Below are positions 49,643-58,683 of a stretch of DNA of 59,770 bases, piece after piece; within the stretch, counting starts at the first letter, position 1; every line of letters starts with the position of its first letter. Location of the stretch: contig NZ_JALLIN010000044.1 in assembly GCF_023630175.1 (NCBI RefSeq), positions 1-59,770 on the forward strand, in the 5' to 3' direction. Source of the stretch: Streptomyces cellostaticus. Lineage in GTDB: Bacteria; Actinomycetota; Actinomycetes; Streptomycetales; Streptomycetaceae. A program made the position numbers and the translations under genes. Below the pieces are notes generated by a model, which was not told where the DNA came from, did no database searches, and was given only the letters and a program-made list of their open reading frames with translations.

Positions 49643-50758
49643 ATGCCCCGCATCGTCTGCGTCGCCGGTGCGCGACCCAACTACATGAAGATCAAACCGG
49701 TGATGGACGCGCTGGAACGCCGGGGCGCCGAGGTGATCCTGGTCCACACCGGTCAGCACTACGACCCGGCCATGAACGAGGTGTTCTTCACCGACCTCGG
49801 CATCCGGCCGCCCGACCACTTCCTCGGGGTCGGCTCCGGCACCCACGCGGAGCAGACCGGGCGGGTGATGACCGCGTTCGAGCCGCTGCTCGCCGAGTTG
49901 TCCCCGGACGTCGTCGTGGTGGTCGGCGACATCAACTCCACCCTGGCCTGCGCCCTGGTCACCGCCAAGGCGGGCCCGCTGCTGGCCCATGTCGAGGCCG
50001 GGCTGCGCAGCCGCGACTGGGGCATGCCGGAGGAGGTCAACCGGGTCGCCACCGACCGGGTCAGCGACTACCTGCTGGCCCCCTCCCCCGACGCCGCCGG
50101 GAACCTGCGCGCCGAGGGGTACCGGGACGACCAGATCCACCTGGTCGGCAACGTCATGATCGACACGCTGCTGGCCAACCTGGAACGGGCCCGCGCCTCG
50201 GACGTCCTCGTCCGGCACGGCCTGGCCAGGGGGGAGTACGGTCTGGTCACCCTGCACCGGCCCGCCAACGTCGACGACCCCGAGATCCTCGCCGGGCTGC
50301 TCAAAGCCCTGGGCGAGGTCGCCGGCCGCTGCCCGCTGCTGCTGCCCGTGCACCCGCGCGCCGCCGAACGGCTGGCCGCCGTCGGCGTCCCCGGCGGGAT
50401 CCGGCTGGTGCCGCCCGCCGGGTACCTCGACTTCATCGCGCTGCAGGACTCGGCCCGCCTCGTGCTGACCGACTCGGGCGGTGTGCAGGAGGAGACCACC
50501 GCGCTGGGTGTGCCCTGTGTGACCCTCCGGGACAACACCGAGCGGCCCGTCACCGTGGAGCAGGGCACCAATGTGCTGGCGGGCCGCGATCCGGCGCGCA
50601 TCGTCTCCACCGTGCACCGGGTGCTGGACGATCCGCCCGCGCCGCGCCGGCCCGAACTGTGGGACGGCCTGGCGAGTGACCGCATCGCCGCCGTGCTGCT
50701 GGAGGGAGGGACCGCGAGCAGCCGGCCGAGGCCCACCGACCAAACATCCACCATATGA
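49643..50758 (+). CDS. wecB: UDP-N-acetylglucosamine 2-epimerase (non-hydrolysing)
   Basis: A 371-residue epimerase making UDP-ManNAc from UDP-GlcNAc. The motifs are CVAGARPNYMKIKPVMDAL (5-23), VHTGQHYDPAMNEVFF, VVVGDINSTLACALVTAK, HVEAGLRSRDWGMPEEVNR, the Gly-rich LVTLHRPANVDD, and TDSGGVQEETTALGVPCVTL. It starts 3 nt after the dehydrogenase and completes a ManNAc(A) sugar module with the GT26 enzyme. Confidence 0.96.
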   Translation: MPRIVCVAGARPNYMKIKPVMDALERRGAEVILVHTGQHYDPAMNEVFFTDLGIRPPDHFLGVGSGTHAEQTGRVMTAFEPLLAELSPDVVVVVGDINSTLACALVTAKAGPLLAHVEAGLRSRDWGMPEEVNRVATDRVSDYLLAPSPDAAGNLRAEGYRDDQIHLVGNVMIDTLLANLERARASDVLVRHGLARGEYGLVTLHRPANVDDPEILAGLLKALGEVAGRCPLLLPVHPRAAERLAAVGVPGGIRLVPPAGYLDFIALQDSARLVLTDSGGVQEETTALGVPCVTLRDNTERPVTVEQGTNVLAGRDPARIVSTVHRVLDDPPAPRRPELWDGLASDRIAAVLLEGGTASSRPRPTDQTSTI

Positions 50759-50809
50759 TCCGCTTGCAACATATTCTCATCGGGGGTCGGGGCGTGAGGG
50801 GGCACCACC

Positions 50810-51667
50810 ATGGATCTCGCTGAGATCTTCCGGGTCATGCGCAGGCGCTGGTACGTCCTGCTGCCCGGACTGCTGCTGACCGCCGTGCTGGCGGCCGGTG
50901 TGGCACTGGTGGTTCCGGTCACCTACCAGTCGCAGAGCACGGTGGCCCTTCTGAACTCCCAGAAGGCCACCGTGGCCTACGACGGAAATCCGTTCCTCAG
51001 CACCCAGACCTCGCTCACCGGCATGGCCGACAGCCTGGCCCGCAACCTCAACTCCGACGGCTCGCTGCGGGAACTGAAGTCCCGTGGCGCCAAGGGCACG
51101 TTCGAGGCCAAGCTCGCCGACAACGCGCAGGGGCCGCTGATGTGGCTGACCGTCACCGGCACCGACAAGGCCGCCGTCCTGGCCTCGGACCGCATCCTGG
51201 CCGCGTACGCCAAGGAGCGGCTGGACCAGTTCCAGAAGCAGCAGTCGGTCGCTCCGAAGGCCATGATCCGCATGACCACGATCGTGCCTCCGCAGACCCC
51301 GGTGGCCCAGACCAAGACCCGGCTGGAGTACCTGGTGATGGCCGGGGGCCTGGGTCTGGTGCTGAGCCTGGTCGCGGCCTTCTACGTGGAGGCGCGCCAC
51401 CGGCCCCGCCGGCCGGCGCGCGCGGCGGAGCCCGCACGCACCGCCGCCGGCGCACCGCCCGCCGCCGGGCCCGCGGCCGGGGAACCGGCCGCGGAACGGA
51501 CGATCGCACTCAGGACGCCGCCCAGCTGGTCGCGGTCCGCCGAGAACAGGCCCGCCGCGGAGCCGGGGGCCGCGCGGCCCGCCATGGCCGCGGCGCCCGC
51601 CGCCGAGCCGCTCGACGAGGAGTCGACTCATGGACAGCGTTCGCACACCGGACAGCGAGACCGCTGA
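50810..51667 (+). CDS. Wzz/chain-length-determinant-like membrane protein
   Basis: A 285-residue protein with the Wzz layout: short cytoplasmic start (MDLAEIFRVMRRRW), TM1 (about 16-36, VLLPGLLLTAVLAAGVALVV), an exported coiled-coil-rich domain (37 to about 175), and TM2 (about 178-195). A Pro/Ala-rich cytoplasmic tail (200-285) follows instead of a tyrosine kinase. Wzz proteins set glycan length with a Wzy polymerase. A paralog fused to Wzy lies at 55914. The 3-prime end overlaps the flippase by 38 nt. Confidence 0.87.
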   Translation: MDLAEIFRVMRRRWYVLLPGLLLTAVLAAGVALVVPVTYQSQSTVALLNSQKATVAYDGNPFLSTQTSLTGMADSLARNLNSDGSLRELKSRGAKGTFEAKLADNAQGPLMWLTVTGTDKAAVLASDRILAAYAKERLDQFQKQQSVAPKAMIRMTTIVPPQTPVAQTKTRLEYLVMAGGLGLVLSLVAAFYVEARHRPRRPARAAEPARTAAGAPPAAGPAAGEPAAERTIALRTPPSWSRSAENRPAAEPGAARPAMAAAPAAEPLDEESTHGQRSHTGQRDR

Positions 51668-53117
51668 GCCGAGCGACACCCCCGCTCCCCCCTCCCTCGG
51701 GCGCAAGGTCCGTTCCGCGGCCCGGTGGAGTCTGATCAACACCGTGGTCATGCGCCTCGGCAACTTCGCCACCGGCATCCTGCTGGCCCGATTCGCCCTC
51801 GGCCCCGCCGAATGGGGCGTCTACGGCATGGCCCAGACCGTGCTGCTGGTCCTGCTCTCCGCGAACGAGCTGGGCGTCGGCCTGGCCATCGTCCGCTGGG
51901 ACGGCGACCCGCGCCGGTTCGCGCCGACCGTGCTGACGCTCGGCACCGCGTCCAGCGTCCTGCTGTACGCCGCGATCTTCGTCTCGGCGCCGACGGTGGC
52001 CGGCCTGCTGGACTCTCCCGGGGCCTCGGGCGTGCTGCGGGTGATGTGCCTGTGCCTGGTGCTGGACGGAGTGGCCCAGGTGCCCGCCGGCTTCCTGACC
52101 CGGGAGTTCGCGCAGGGCAGACGGATGGTGATCGACGCGCTCAACTTCGTCCTGAGCACCACCGTGACACTGGTGCTGGCCTTCGCCGGCTGGGGCGCGA
52201 TGAGCTTCGCCTGGGGAGCGGTGGCCGGCAATGTCGCCGCGCTCGTGGGCTGCGCGCTCGCCGCACCGGGCATGCTGCGGTTCGGCTGGGACGCCCAGCA
52301 GGCCCGCGCGCTGCTCGGGTTCGGGCTCCCGCTGGCCGGCGCGAGCCTGCTCGCACTCGCCGTGGTCAACGTGGACACCATGGTCGTCGGCTCCTCCCTC
52401 GGCTCGGTCGCCCTGGGCTTCTACGTCCTGGCGTTCAACATGTCGGGCTGGCCGGTGCGCATCATCTCCGAGGCGGCCCGCCGTGTCTCCTTCGCCGGCT
52501 TCTCCCGGCTGGCCGGGTCCCCGGAGGCCCTGGCACAGGGCTTCAGCCGTGCCCTGGGCGTACTGGTCACCGGCACCGTCCCGCTGTGCGTACTGCTCGG
52601 CGGACTGGCCGAGCCGGTCGTCCGCCTCGTGTACGGGAGCAAGTGGGCGCCCGCGGCATCGGCGCTGCCCTGGCTGATGGCCCTGGGCCTGGTCCGCATC
52701 GGCTGCGAACTCGCCTACGACTGCCTGGTCGCCGCCGGACGGCGCCGCTCCCTGATCCTCGTCCAGGGCCTGTGGGTCGTCGCCCTCGTCCCCGTCCTCG
52801 TCGTCGGCGCCCGCCTCGGTGGCGTCGTCGGCGTCTCCCAGGGGCACGTCATCGTCGCGGCCGGTCTTGTCGTCCCCGCATTTCTGTACGCCCTGGGCCG
52901 GACCGGGATCGGCCCCGCCCACATCGTCAGGGCCTGTACCTGGCCCTTCCTCGGGGGAGCCGTGATGGCCGTGGTGACCCTCGTCGCGAAGCGGCTCCTC
53001 GGCGACGGCACCGTCGCCCTCTTCGTCATCGGCGCCACCGCCCTCGCCTGTTATGTGGTGTGCGTCCTGCCCAGCCGCCGCTTCCTGCTCGGCGCCCGAA
53101 TCCCGGAGGCCGTGTGA
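51630..53117 (+). CDS. Oligosaccharide flippase (Wzx, MOP superfamily)
   Basis: A 495-residue polytopic protein with about 12-14 hydrophobic helices. The N-terminus has the flippase pattern GRKVRSAARWSLINTVVMRL and FATGILLARFALGPAEWGVYG (read in two parts, 24-65). Later features are FLTREFAQGRRM and PVRIISEAARRVSFAGFSRL, and NVDTMVVGSSLGSVALGFYV, as in MurJ/Wzx-like polysaccharide exporters. It should move lipid-linked repeats across the membrane. The stop overlaps the next gene as GTGA. Confidence 0.93.
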   Translation: MDSVRTPDSETAEPSDTPAPPSLGRKVRSAARWSLINTVVMRLGNFATGILLARFALGPAEWGVYGMAQTVLLVLLSANELGVGLAIVRWDGDPRRFAPTVLTLGTASSVLLYAAIFVSAPTVAGLLDSPGASGVLRVMCLCLVLDGVAQVPAGFLTREFAQGRRMVIDALNFVLSTTVTLVLAFAGWGAMSFAWGAVAGNVAALVGCALAAPGMLRFGWDAQQARALLGFGLPLAGASLLALAVVNVDTMVVGSSLGSVALGFYVLAFNMSGWPVRIISEAARRVSFAGFSRLAGSPEALAQGFSRALGVLVTGTVPLCVLLGGLAEPVVRLVYGSKWAPAASALPWLMALGLVRIGCELAYDCLVAAGRRRSLILVQGLWVVALVPVLVVGARLGGVVGVSQGHVIVAAGLVVPAFLYALGRTGIGPAHIVRACTWPFLGGAVMAVVTLVAKRLLGDGTVALFVIGATALACYVVCVLPSRRFLLGARIPEAV

Positions 53118-54181
53118 CCAGGCTCCGTCAACTTGCGGTCTTACTGGCCCTGTTGCTCTGCGTCGCGTGCGCCTCGGGTGCCGGTGCCGCGCCGTCCGCC
53201 CAGAGTCCCGCCCGCGGCACGGCCCACCCGGCGCCACCCTCGTCCGGGGCATCCTCGGCTCCGCCGGCCCCCTCGTCGCACCCGGTGGGCCCCCCGCCGC
53301 GGCCGGTGGGCCCGTCGCCCGGGAGTTCCTCGCCGCGCGGAGCGTCCTCGCCGTCCGCTGCGCCGGCGGCGCAAGCCGAGGCGGGCTTCCCCGACGCCCG
53401 CTCCACCGGTCCGCGCGTCCCGCTCGAGCCCCACTCCACCGGGAACATGAGCATCAGGACCGACGGCACCGTCATCAGAGGGTGGGACATCACCGGCTCA
53501 CTCGACATCTACGCGGACGACGTGACCGTCATCGACTCGAGGATCACCTCCACCAACTGGTGGGGGATCAACCTGCGCCCCGGGCACCGCGGTCTGCGGA
53601 TCCTGCACAGCACCATCACCGCCGTTCCCGGCAAGGGGCCCGACAACGGGGGCGTCGACTACGCCGTCTCCAACATGGGAGTCAGTCCCGTCGAGGTGGG
53701 CTGGTGCGACGTCTCCGTCTTCGGCAACGCCCTCTCCATGGGGCAGGGCAACCTCCACGACAACTACGTCCACGACCTGGTCCCCTTCCGCAACGCCGGC
53801 GGCGAGTGGCAGCACACCGACGCGGTGATCAGCGGCGGGAGCAACCAGGGCAGCCTGGTCATCCGGCACAACACCCTGCTCAACTCCGTCCCCGTCGACC
53901 GGGGGGCCTCGGCGGCCATCGGCCTGTTCGCCGACACCGGCCCCGTCTCCAACACCGTCATCGACGGCAATCTGCTGGCGGGCGGCGCCTACGCCCTGTA
54001 CGGGGGCGGTGAGGGTGCCACCGGGATCCAGGTCACGGACAACGTCTTCTCCACCCGGTACCACCGCAACTCCGGCCACTACGGCGCCGTCACCGCCTGG
54101 AACACCGCCGGTTCCGGCAACGTCTGGCGCGGCAACCGGTTCACCCACGGGCACGCCATCGCGCCGCAGCCGGCCGGCTGA
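53114..54181 (+). CDS. Secreted right-handed beta-helix protein
   Basis: A 355-residue protein from the GTG at 53114. A signal peptide (about 1-24, VTRLRQLAVLLALLLCVACA) may be lipidated at a Cys. It is followed by a long Pro/Ser/Ala linker (about 25-95) and a parallel beta-helix (100-350) with repeated turn motifs such as TVIRGWDITGSLDIYADDVT and GVDYAVSNMGVSPVEVGWCDVS. Such folds occur in polysaccharide lyases and epimerases. Catalytic residues cannot be assigned. In this locus it may modify or trim the exported glycan. Confidence 0.82.
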   Translation: MTRLRQLAVLLALLLCVACASGAGAAPSAQSPARGTAHPAPPSSGASSAPPAPSSHPVGPPPRPVGPSPGSSSPRGASSPSAAPAAQAEAGFPDARSTGPRVPLEPHSTGNMSIRTDGTVIRGWDITGSLDIYADDVTVIDSRITSTNWWGINLRPGHRGLRILHSTITAVPGKGPDNGGVDYAVSNMGVSPVEVGWCDVSVFGNALSMGQGNLHDNYVHDLVPFRNAGGEWQHTDAVISGGSNQGSLVIRHNTLLNSVPVDRGASAAIGLFADTGPVSNTVIDGNLLAGGAYALYGGGEGATGIQVTDNVFSTRYHRNSGHYGAVTAWNTAGSGNVWRGNRFTHGHAIAPQPAG

Positions 54182-54192
54182 GGAAGAGGATC

Positions 54193-54984
54193 ATGCGACG
54201 CATCGCCCGCGCCCCCTGGGAACTGCTCAAGCGCGCCTTCGGCTGGCTCGTCCTGTTCGAGCTCCGCAACAAGGTCCTTCTCGCCCCGTCCGCGCTGCGG
54301 CTGCGCCGCGTCGAGACGTCCGAGGCCCGCCGCCTCGACACCGCCATCGGTCCCCGGCCGGCGGCCCTCGTGGCGACGGTGATCGCGACGCACCGCCGGC
54401 CCGACGAACTGCGGGCGGCCGTACGCTCGGCACTGGACCAGACCGTCCGAGACCAGGTCGTCATCGTCGTCGACGACGGCGCCGGCCTCCCCCGGCTGCC
54501 CGACGACCCGCGGCTGTTCGCCGTCTCACTGGCGCGGAACACCGGGGTGGCCGGCGTGGTGCGCAACGTGGGCATCCGTCTGACCCGCTCGCGGTACGTG
54601 GCGTTCCTGGACGACGACAACCTGTGGGAGCCCGACCATCTGGAGCGGGCGCTGGCGGTGCTGGAGGCCCCCGGCGGCCCCGACGCCGTCTACACGGCGC
54701 TGCGCCGGGTCCTGCCGGACGGGACCGAACGGGACGTCCTGTCCGTGCCGTTCGACCGCCGCCGGGCGGCCCGCGAGTCCTTCCTGGACACCAACGCCTT
54801 CGTCGGACGACGGAACCGGGCGCTTCGTTTCAGCCGGCTGCGCCGGACCCCGCAGGTGCTGCCCCGTGAGGACTGGGAGCTGGTGCACCGCTACAGCCGC
54901 GCCCACACCGTGCGCCACGTACCGCACCCCACCGTGCGGTACCTGGTGAACCCGGCCAGTTTCTACACCACTTGGTCCGGCTGA
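54193..54984 (+). CDS. Family 2 glycosyltransferase
   Basis: A 263-residue GT2. The core begins VATVIATHRRPDELRAAVRS (60-79), with the nucleotide-binding VVIVVDDGAGLPRLPDD and the metal-binding DDD in VAFLDDDNLWEPDHLERA. A segment PREDWELVHRYSRAHTVRHV ends the catalytic domain. An amphipathic N-terminal region (about 5-30) may bind the membrane surface. AGGAAGAGG precedes the ATG. Donor and acceptor are unknown. Confidence 0.92.
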   Translation: MRRIARAPWELLKRAFGWLVLFELRNKVLLAPSALRLRRVETSEARRLDTAIGPRPAALVATVIATHRRPDELRAAVRSALDQTVRDQVVIVVDDGAGLPRLPDDPRLFAVSLARNTGVAGVVRNVGIRLTRSRYVAFLDDDNLWEPDHLERALAVLEAPGGPDAVYTALRRVLPDGTERDVLSVPFDRRRAARESFLDTNAFVGRRNRALRFSRLRRTPQVLPREDWELVHRYSRAHTVRHVPHPTVRYLVNPASFYTTWSG

Positions 54985-55005
54985 GGCCCGGTACCCGGCG
55001 GCGTC

Positions 55006-55917
55006 TCACGGCCCGGGCGTCACCCGCAGCGCGCCCGGCCTGAGCAGCGCGGTCGCGGCGGCCCGGCTCGCCCTGCGCCCGAGGGCCGCGCGGGACGCCT
55101 CGCGCAGGAGCACGGCCGCCCGGAAGCACACGGTCGCGCCGGGTCCGTGCCGCCGCCCGTACAGACGCACGCGGTTGAGGGTGAGCAGGGTCCACAGACG
55201 GGGCGAGACCCGGGAGTCGCCACCCAGGTGGACGGCCTCGGCCGTGGGCTCGAGCTGGGTGGCCCAGCCGCGGTCCCGCGCGCGCAGGCAGTACTCGGTC
55301 TCCTCCGAGTAGAGGAAGAAGGACTCGTCCCACGGGCCGCAGGCCGCCAGGCAGTCGGCGGAGAGGGCCATGAGCGCACCGGTCGCCCAGTCCGCGCGGG
55401 TGGGCCGCGCGTAGGCGGCGGGATCGGTGACCAGCTCGCTCAGGCGCGGGAAGCGCCCGGCGCGGCGATTGCCGATGACCGCCTCACCGAGGGCCCGGCT
55501 CACGCTCGACTCACGGCGCAGCGAGTGCAGGGGCGCCTCCCGGCCGTCCTCGTACAGAAGCGGGACGGCGATGCCCACCTGGGCACCCAGCGTGTCGACG
55601 AGGCGCTTGGCGCAGCCCTGCCGCATCCGGATGTCCGGGTTGCACACCAGTACGGCCCGGTAGCCGCCCTCCCACTCACCGGCGGCCCTCAGTGCCGCGT
55701 TGACCCCGGCGGCGTACCCGGCGTTGCGTCCGGTCTGGACGACGGTGGCGTCGGGGGCCAGCGACCGGAGCACCTCGACGGTGTCGTCGGCGGAGTCGTT
55801 GTCGGCGACGACGAGCCGCCAGTCGAGTCCGGCCATGCCCTCGGGCAGCGCGGCGAGGAACCCGGGCAGCACCGGCGCGCTGTTCCAGGTGACGACGATG
55901 ACGGCGACGGGGCTCAT
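55006..55917 (-). CDS. Family 2 glycosyltransferase (rhamnosyltransferase-like)
   Basis: A 303-residue GT2 starting MSPVAVIVVTWNSAPVLPGF. It carries VVADNDSADDTVEVLRSLAP, NAGYAAGVNAALRAAGE, VLVCNPDIRMRQGCAK and the acceptor-site motif FFLYSEETEYCLRARDRGW typical of WcaA/rhamnosyltransferase-like enzymes. A C-terminal amphipathic region (about 265-300) may bind the membrane. The ATG overlaps the stop of the upstream Wzz-Wzy gene by 4 nt (ATGA), so the two are co-expressed. Confidence 0.93.
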   Translation of the reverse strand: MSPVAVIVVTWNSAPVLPGFLAALPEGMAGLDWRLVVADNDSADDTVEVLRSLAPDATVVQTGRNAGYAAGVNAALRAAGEWEGGYRAVLVCNPDIRMRQGCAKRLVDTLGAQVGIAVPLLYEDGREAPLHSLRRESSVSRALGEAVIGNRRAGRFPRLSELVTDPAAYARPTRADWATGALMALSADCLAACGPWDESFFLYSEETEYCLRARDRGWATQLEPTAEAVHLGGDSRVSPRLWTLLTLNRVRLYGRRHGPGATVCFRAAVLLREASRAALGRRASRAAATALLRPGALRVTPGP

Positions 55918-57938
55918 CGGGACTCCACGAGTTGGGGAAGCTGGGGTTCGGAGGTCTTGACGGGGGGCGGCGCTGCGGTGGCGGCCTCGCCCCGGACGAA
56001 GCCGAGGAGGCTGCCCCCCGCCCCCAGCAGCAGGAAGAACAGGCCGGCGAACATCGGGAAGCTGAGCGAGTCGAAGGTGGCGCTGACGACGAGCGCGACC
56101 AGCGACGAGGCGAAGAACGCCTGCCCCAGTTCGCGGTCGGCCTCGGTGCGGGCCAGCCGCCGGACAGCACCGCCCTGGTGGATCCCGGCGACGAACAGGA
56201 CGAGCATGGCGACCAGTCCGAGCGCGCCCATCTCCGCCAGGGTCAGCATGTACTGGTTGTCCGTGAAGAAGTAGCGGTCCGGGGTGAAGGTGCCGAAGCC
56301 CCGCCCGAACAGGGGATGTTCCTCCAGGTAGGGCACGATCGCGCTGTACTTGACCGTGCGGGCCTGGGTGCTGCTGTCGGAGTTCGACAGGAACGAGGCG
56401 AACAGGCCGGTGATCGTGCCGATCAGTCCGGGGACCAGCACCTTGAAGACGGCGACGGACGCGGTCATGACGCCGATCGCGGTCCAGCGCCGGGCCGGCT
56501 TCCAGCGCGGCACCATCACCAGGGCCACCAGCAGCAGGCCGATGATCGAGGTCCGCGACACGGTCAGGGGCAGCGCTCCGGCGATGAGCAGCACCGGGCC
56601 CCAGCGGCGCGCCCAGTGCAGGTGGCTGCGCACCGGGTCGAAGGCCTGCTGGATGGCGAAGGGCAGCAGGATCGCCAGCATGCCGCCGAACTCGAGCGGC
56701 TGGGCGGTGGTGGCGCGCGGCCGGGTGAAGGCGCCGCGGTCCATGACGCTGACCTGGGCGACGCTGGTCTGCAGGCCGGGGATGTGGATGGAGTCGGCGA
56801 TGTTGGTGCCGGAGAAGAAGTCGTAGAAGCCGATAGCGGCGACGACGGAGCCCATCACCACCACCCGGCGCATCAGGACGTCGAGCCGGGCGCGCTCCTG
56901 CACGCCCGCCGAGGTGAGGACCACCAGTGACACCCACACCAGGAACCCGATGAGCCCGCGGTCGGCGCCCAGGACCTCCGCGTGCGAGCTCTCCCGCCCG
57001 GCGTCCGAGACGTACGCCGCCAGGACGGCCAGCCCGAGCACGCACATCGCCACGCGCGCGAGCCTGGTTCCCGGCGCGGGCAGGACGCGTCCGCCGAGCC
57101 AGGTCGCGAGGTACCACAGCAGGCCGAGCAGGGCGAAGACGTTGGCGGGGGTGCCGACCCCGCCGAGCGCGGGCAGAGCCAGGTTCGACGGGATGAAGAA
57201 GGCCAGCGCCAGGTAGACGGTGAGGATCGCCGTGGCGTCGACCCTCCGTCCGAGCAGTCCTCTTCGTCCCCGTCGGGGCGCGCGGGCCTCCCGGGCCCGC
57301 GGAACGGCGCTCTTCGCGGCGTGCCGCCGGCGGCGCACCACGGCGACGCCCTCCAGCAGTATCGACAGCAGGAAGGCGCTGACGGCACCGAGGATGACGA
57401 CGGCCGCGATGTCCTGGTAGCGGTTCTTCGACTTCGCCACCGGGGTCTGCGGCAGGACGACGGGCGCCGTCTGCACGAAGTACGCGGGCGGGACCTTGGC
57501 CGCTGCCTGGAGGGCCTTGAGCTGCTCACCGGCGAACTCGGTCAGGGTGTTGGTCTCCTCCAGCACCTTCGCCCGGTCGGTCCCGGTCACGCTGAGCGTG
57601 AGCAGCGGACTGTCGGCGGTCGGCGCGAAACCGGCCGTGTACGGGTCCGTGACGCCGCGGCCGCGCAGCTCCTTGGCGGCGTCGTTCGACTCCAGGGCCC
57701 TGATCAGCACGTCGGCGGTGACGATGAGCGAACCGCCCGCGTTGGAGATGGGGTTGCCGAAGGTGGGGGGCAGCCGGGAGACCGCCGAGGAGTCCAGCAG
57801 GGTGACCGAGCTCTGCGACTCGTAGGAGACGGGCACGGTCACGTAGAGGTATCCGCCGCAGACCAGGCTGAGCAGCGTGAGGGGCACCACGAAGTACCAC
57901 CGTCTGCGCAGAATGGCCCAGATCTCACCAAGACTCAT
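55914..57938 (-). CDS. Wzz-Wzy fusion: chain-length domain joined to O-antigen polymerase/ligase
   Basis: A 674-residue fusion. Residues 1 to about 200 are a Wzz module: MSLGEIWAILRRRWYFVVPL with TM1, an exported domain, VVLPQTPVAKSKNRYQDIAA and TM2 (about 178-196). A basic cytoplasmic linker (about 198-235) leads to about ten further helices with the Wzy_C/O-antigen ligase signature PYLEEHPLFGRGFGTFTPDR and NQYMLTLAEMGALGL. Polymerase and length regulator are usually separate genes; here they are one chain. ATG at 57938 has GGGGGG upstream; an ATG at 57953 is possible. Confidence 0.9.
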   Translation of the reverse strand: MSLGEIWAILRRRWYFVVPLTLLSLVCGGYLYVTVPVSYESQSSVTLLDSSAVSRLPPTFGNPISNAGGSLIVTADVLIRALESNDAAKELRGRGVTDPYTAGFAPTADSPLLTLSVTGTDRAKVLEETNTLTEFAGEQLKALQAAAKVPPAYFVQTAPVVLPQTPVAKSKNRYQDIAAVVILGAVSAFLLSILLEGVAVVRRRRHAAKSAVPRAREARAPRRGRRGLLGRRVDATAILTVYLALAFFIPSNLALPALGGVGTPANVFALLGLLWYLATWLGGRVLPAPGTRLARVAMCVLGLAVLAAYVSDAGRESSHAEVLGADRGLIGFLVWVSLVVLTSAGVQERARLDVLMRRVVVMGSVVAAIGFYDFFSGTNIADSIHIPGLQTSVAQVSVMDRGAFTRPRATTAQPLEFGGMLAILLPFAIQQAFDPVRSHLHWARRWGPVLLIAGALPLTVSRTSIIGLLLVALVMVPRWKPARRWTAIGVMTASVAVFKVLVPGLIGTITGLFASFLSNSDSSTQARTVKYSAIVPYLEEHPLFGRGFGTFTPDRYFFTDNQYMLTLAEMGALGLVAMLVLFVAGIHQGGAVRRLARTEADRELGQAFFASSLVALVVSATFDSLSFPMFAGLFFLLLGAGGSLLGFVRGEAATAAPPPVKTSEPQLPQLVESR

Positions 57939-58009
57939 GAACCATCCCCCCATTCGGTGGCATCCCGCCGCGCGTCCTGCCAGTATCGGGGCTGACGGAA
58001 GGAACTCGT

Positions 58010-58666
58010 ATGTCGCCCGGGAACGTCGCCGACGCACTGCTCCGCCGCTGGTACGTGGTGCTGGCCGCGCTGCTGCTGACGGCCGCCGCGGCGTACCAGG
58101 TGGTGCGTCCCGCACCGCAGTACACCGGGTCCGCGGTCGTCGTCCTCAAGCCGCCGGTGACCCGGAACCAGCCCAATCAGCTCACCAACCTGCAGCCGCC
58201 GCTCGCCCTGGTCTCCTACGGGGTCGTGCAGCAGCTCGAATCGCCCTCTGGCGCAAAGGAGTTGAAGGAGGCCGGAGTCCGGGGGACATACCATCTGGTC
58301 CCCCGCAACAGCGGCACCAGCGCCACGCCGCGCTATCTGATCCCCTCCCTGCAGATCCAGTCGCAGGCATCCGGGCCCGAGGCCGCCGTGACGGCGGTGC
58401 GCCGCATCATCGGCGTCTACTCCCGGCACGTCGACGCGATGCAGTCGGCGCAGCGGGTGCCCGCCGGCTCGCGGATCACCGCCTCCGTGCTGACCTCGCC
58501 GAGCGCCGCCGAGGTGCGGGGCGACCGGAACCGGGGCCTGGCCGGCACGGGCCTGCTGGGCCTGGCCGCGGGCGTTCTCGGCGCGTTGTGGCTCGACCGG
58601 TACGTGATGAGCCGTCGCGGGACCGTGCCCGGCCGGCACGCCGGACCGGTTCCCGCGGCCGGCTGA
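58010..58666 (+). CDS. Wzz-like chain-length determinant, short form
   Basis: A 218-residue Wzz-like protein with a short start (MSPGNVADALLRRWYVVLA), TM1 (about 15-32), an exported domain with YTGSAVVVLKPPVTRNQP, and TM2 (about 178-196, TGLLGLAAGVLGALWL). There is no kinase and almost no cytoplasmic tail. It is divergent from the Wzz-Wzy fusion with a 71-bp shared promoter region. This is the third Wzz-type module in the locus. Confidence 0.85.
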   Translation: MSPGNVADALLRRWYVVLAALLLTAAAAYQVVRPAPQYTGSAVVVLKPPVTRNQPNQLTNLQPPLALVSYGVVQQLESPSGAKELKEAGVRGTYHLVPRNSGTSATPRYLIPSLQIQSQASGPEAAVTAVRRIIGVYSRHVDAMQSAQRVPAGSRITASVLTSPSAAEVRGDRNRGLAGTGLLGLAAGVLGALWLDRYVMSRRGTVPGRHAGPVPAAG

Positions 58667-58683
58667 ATTGAACTGATCGCTCA

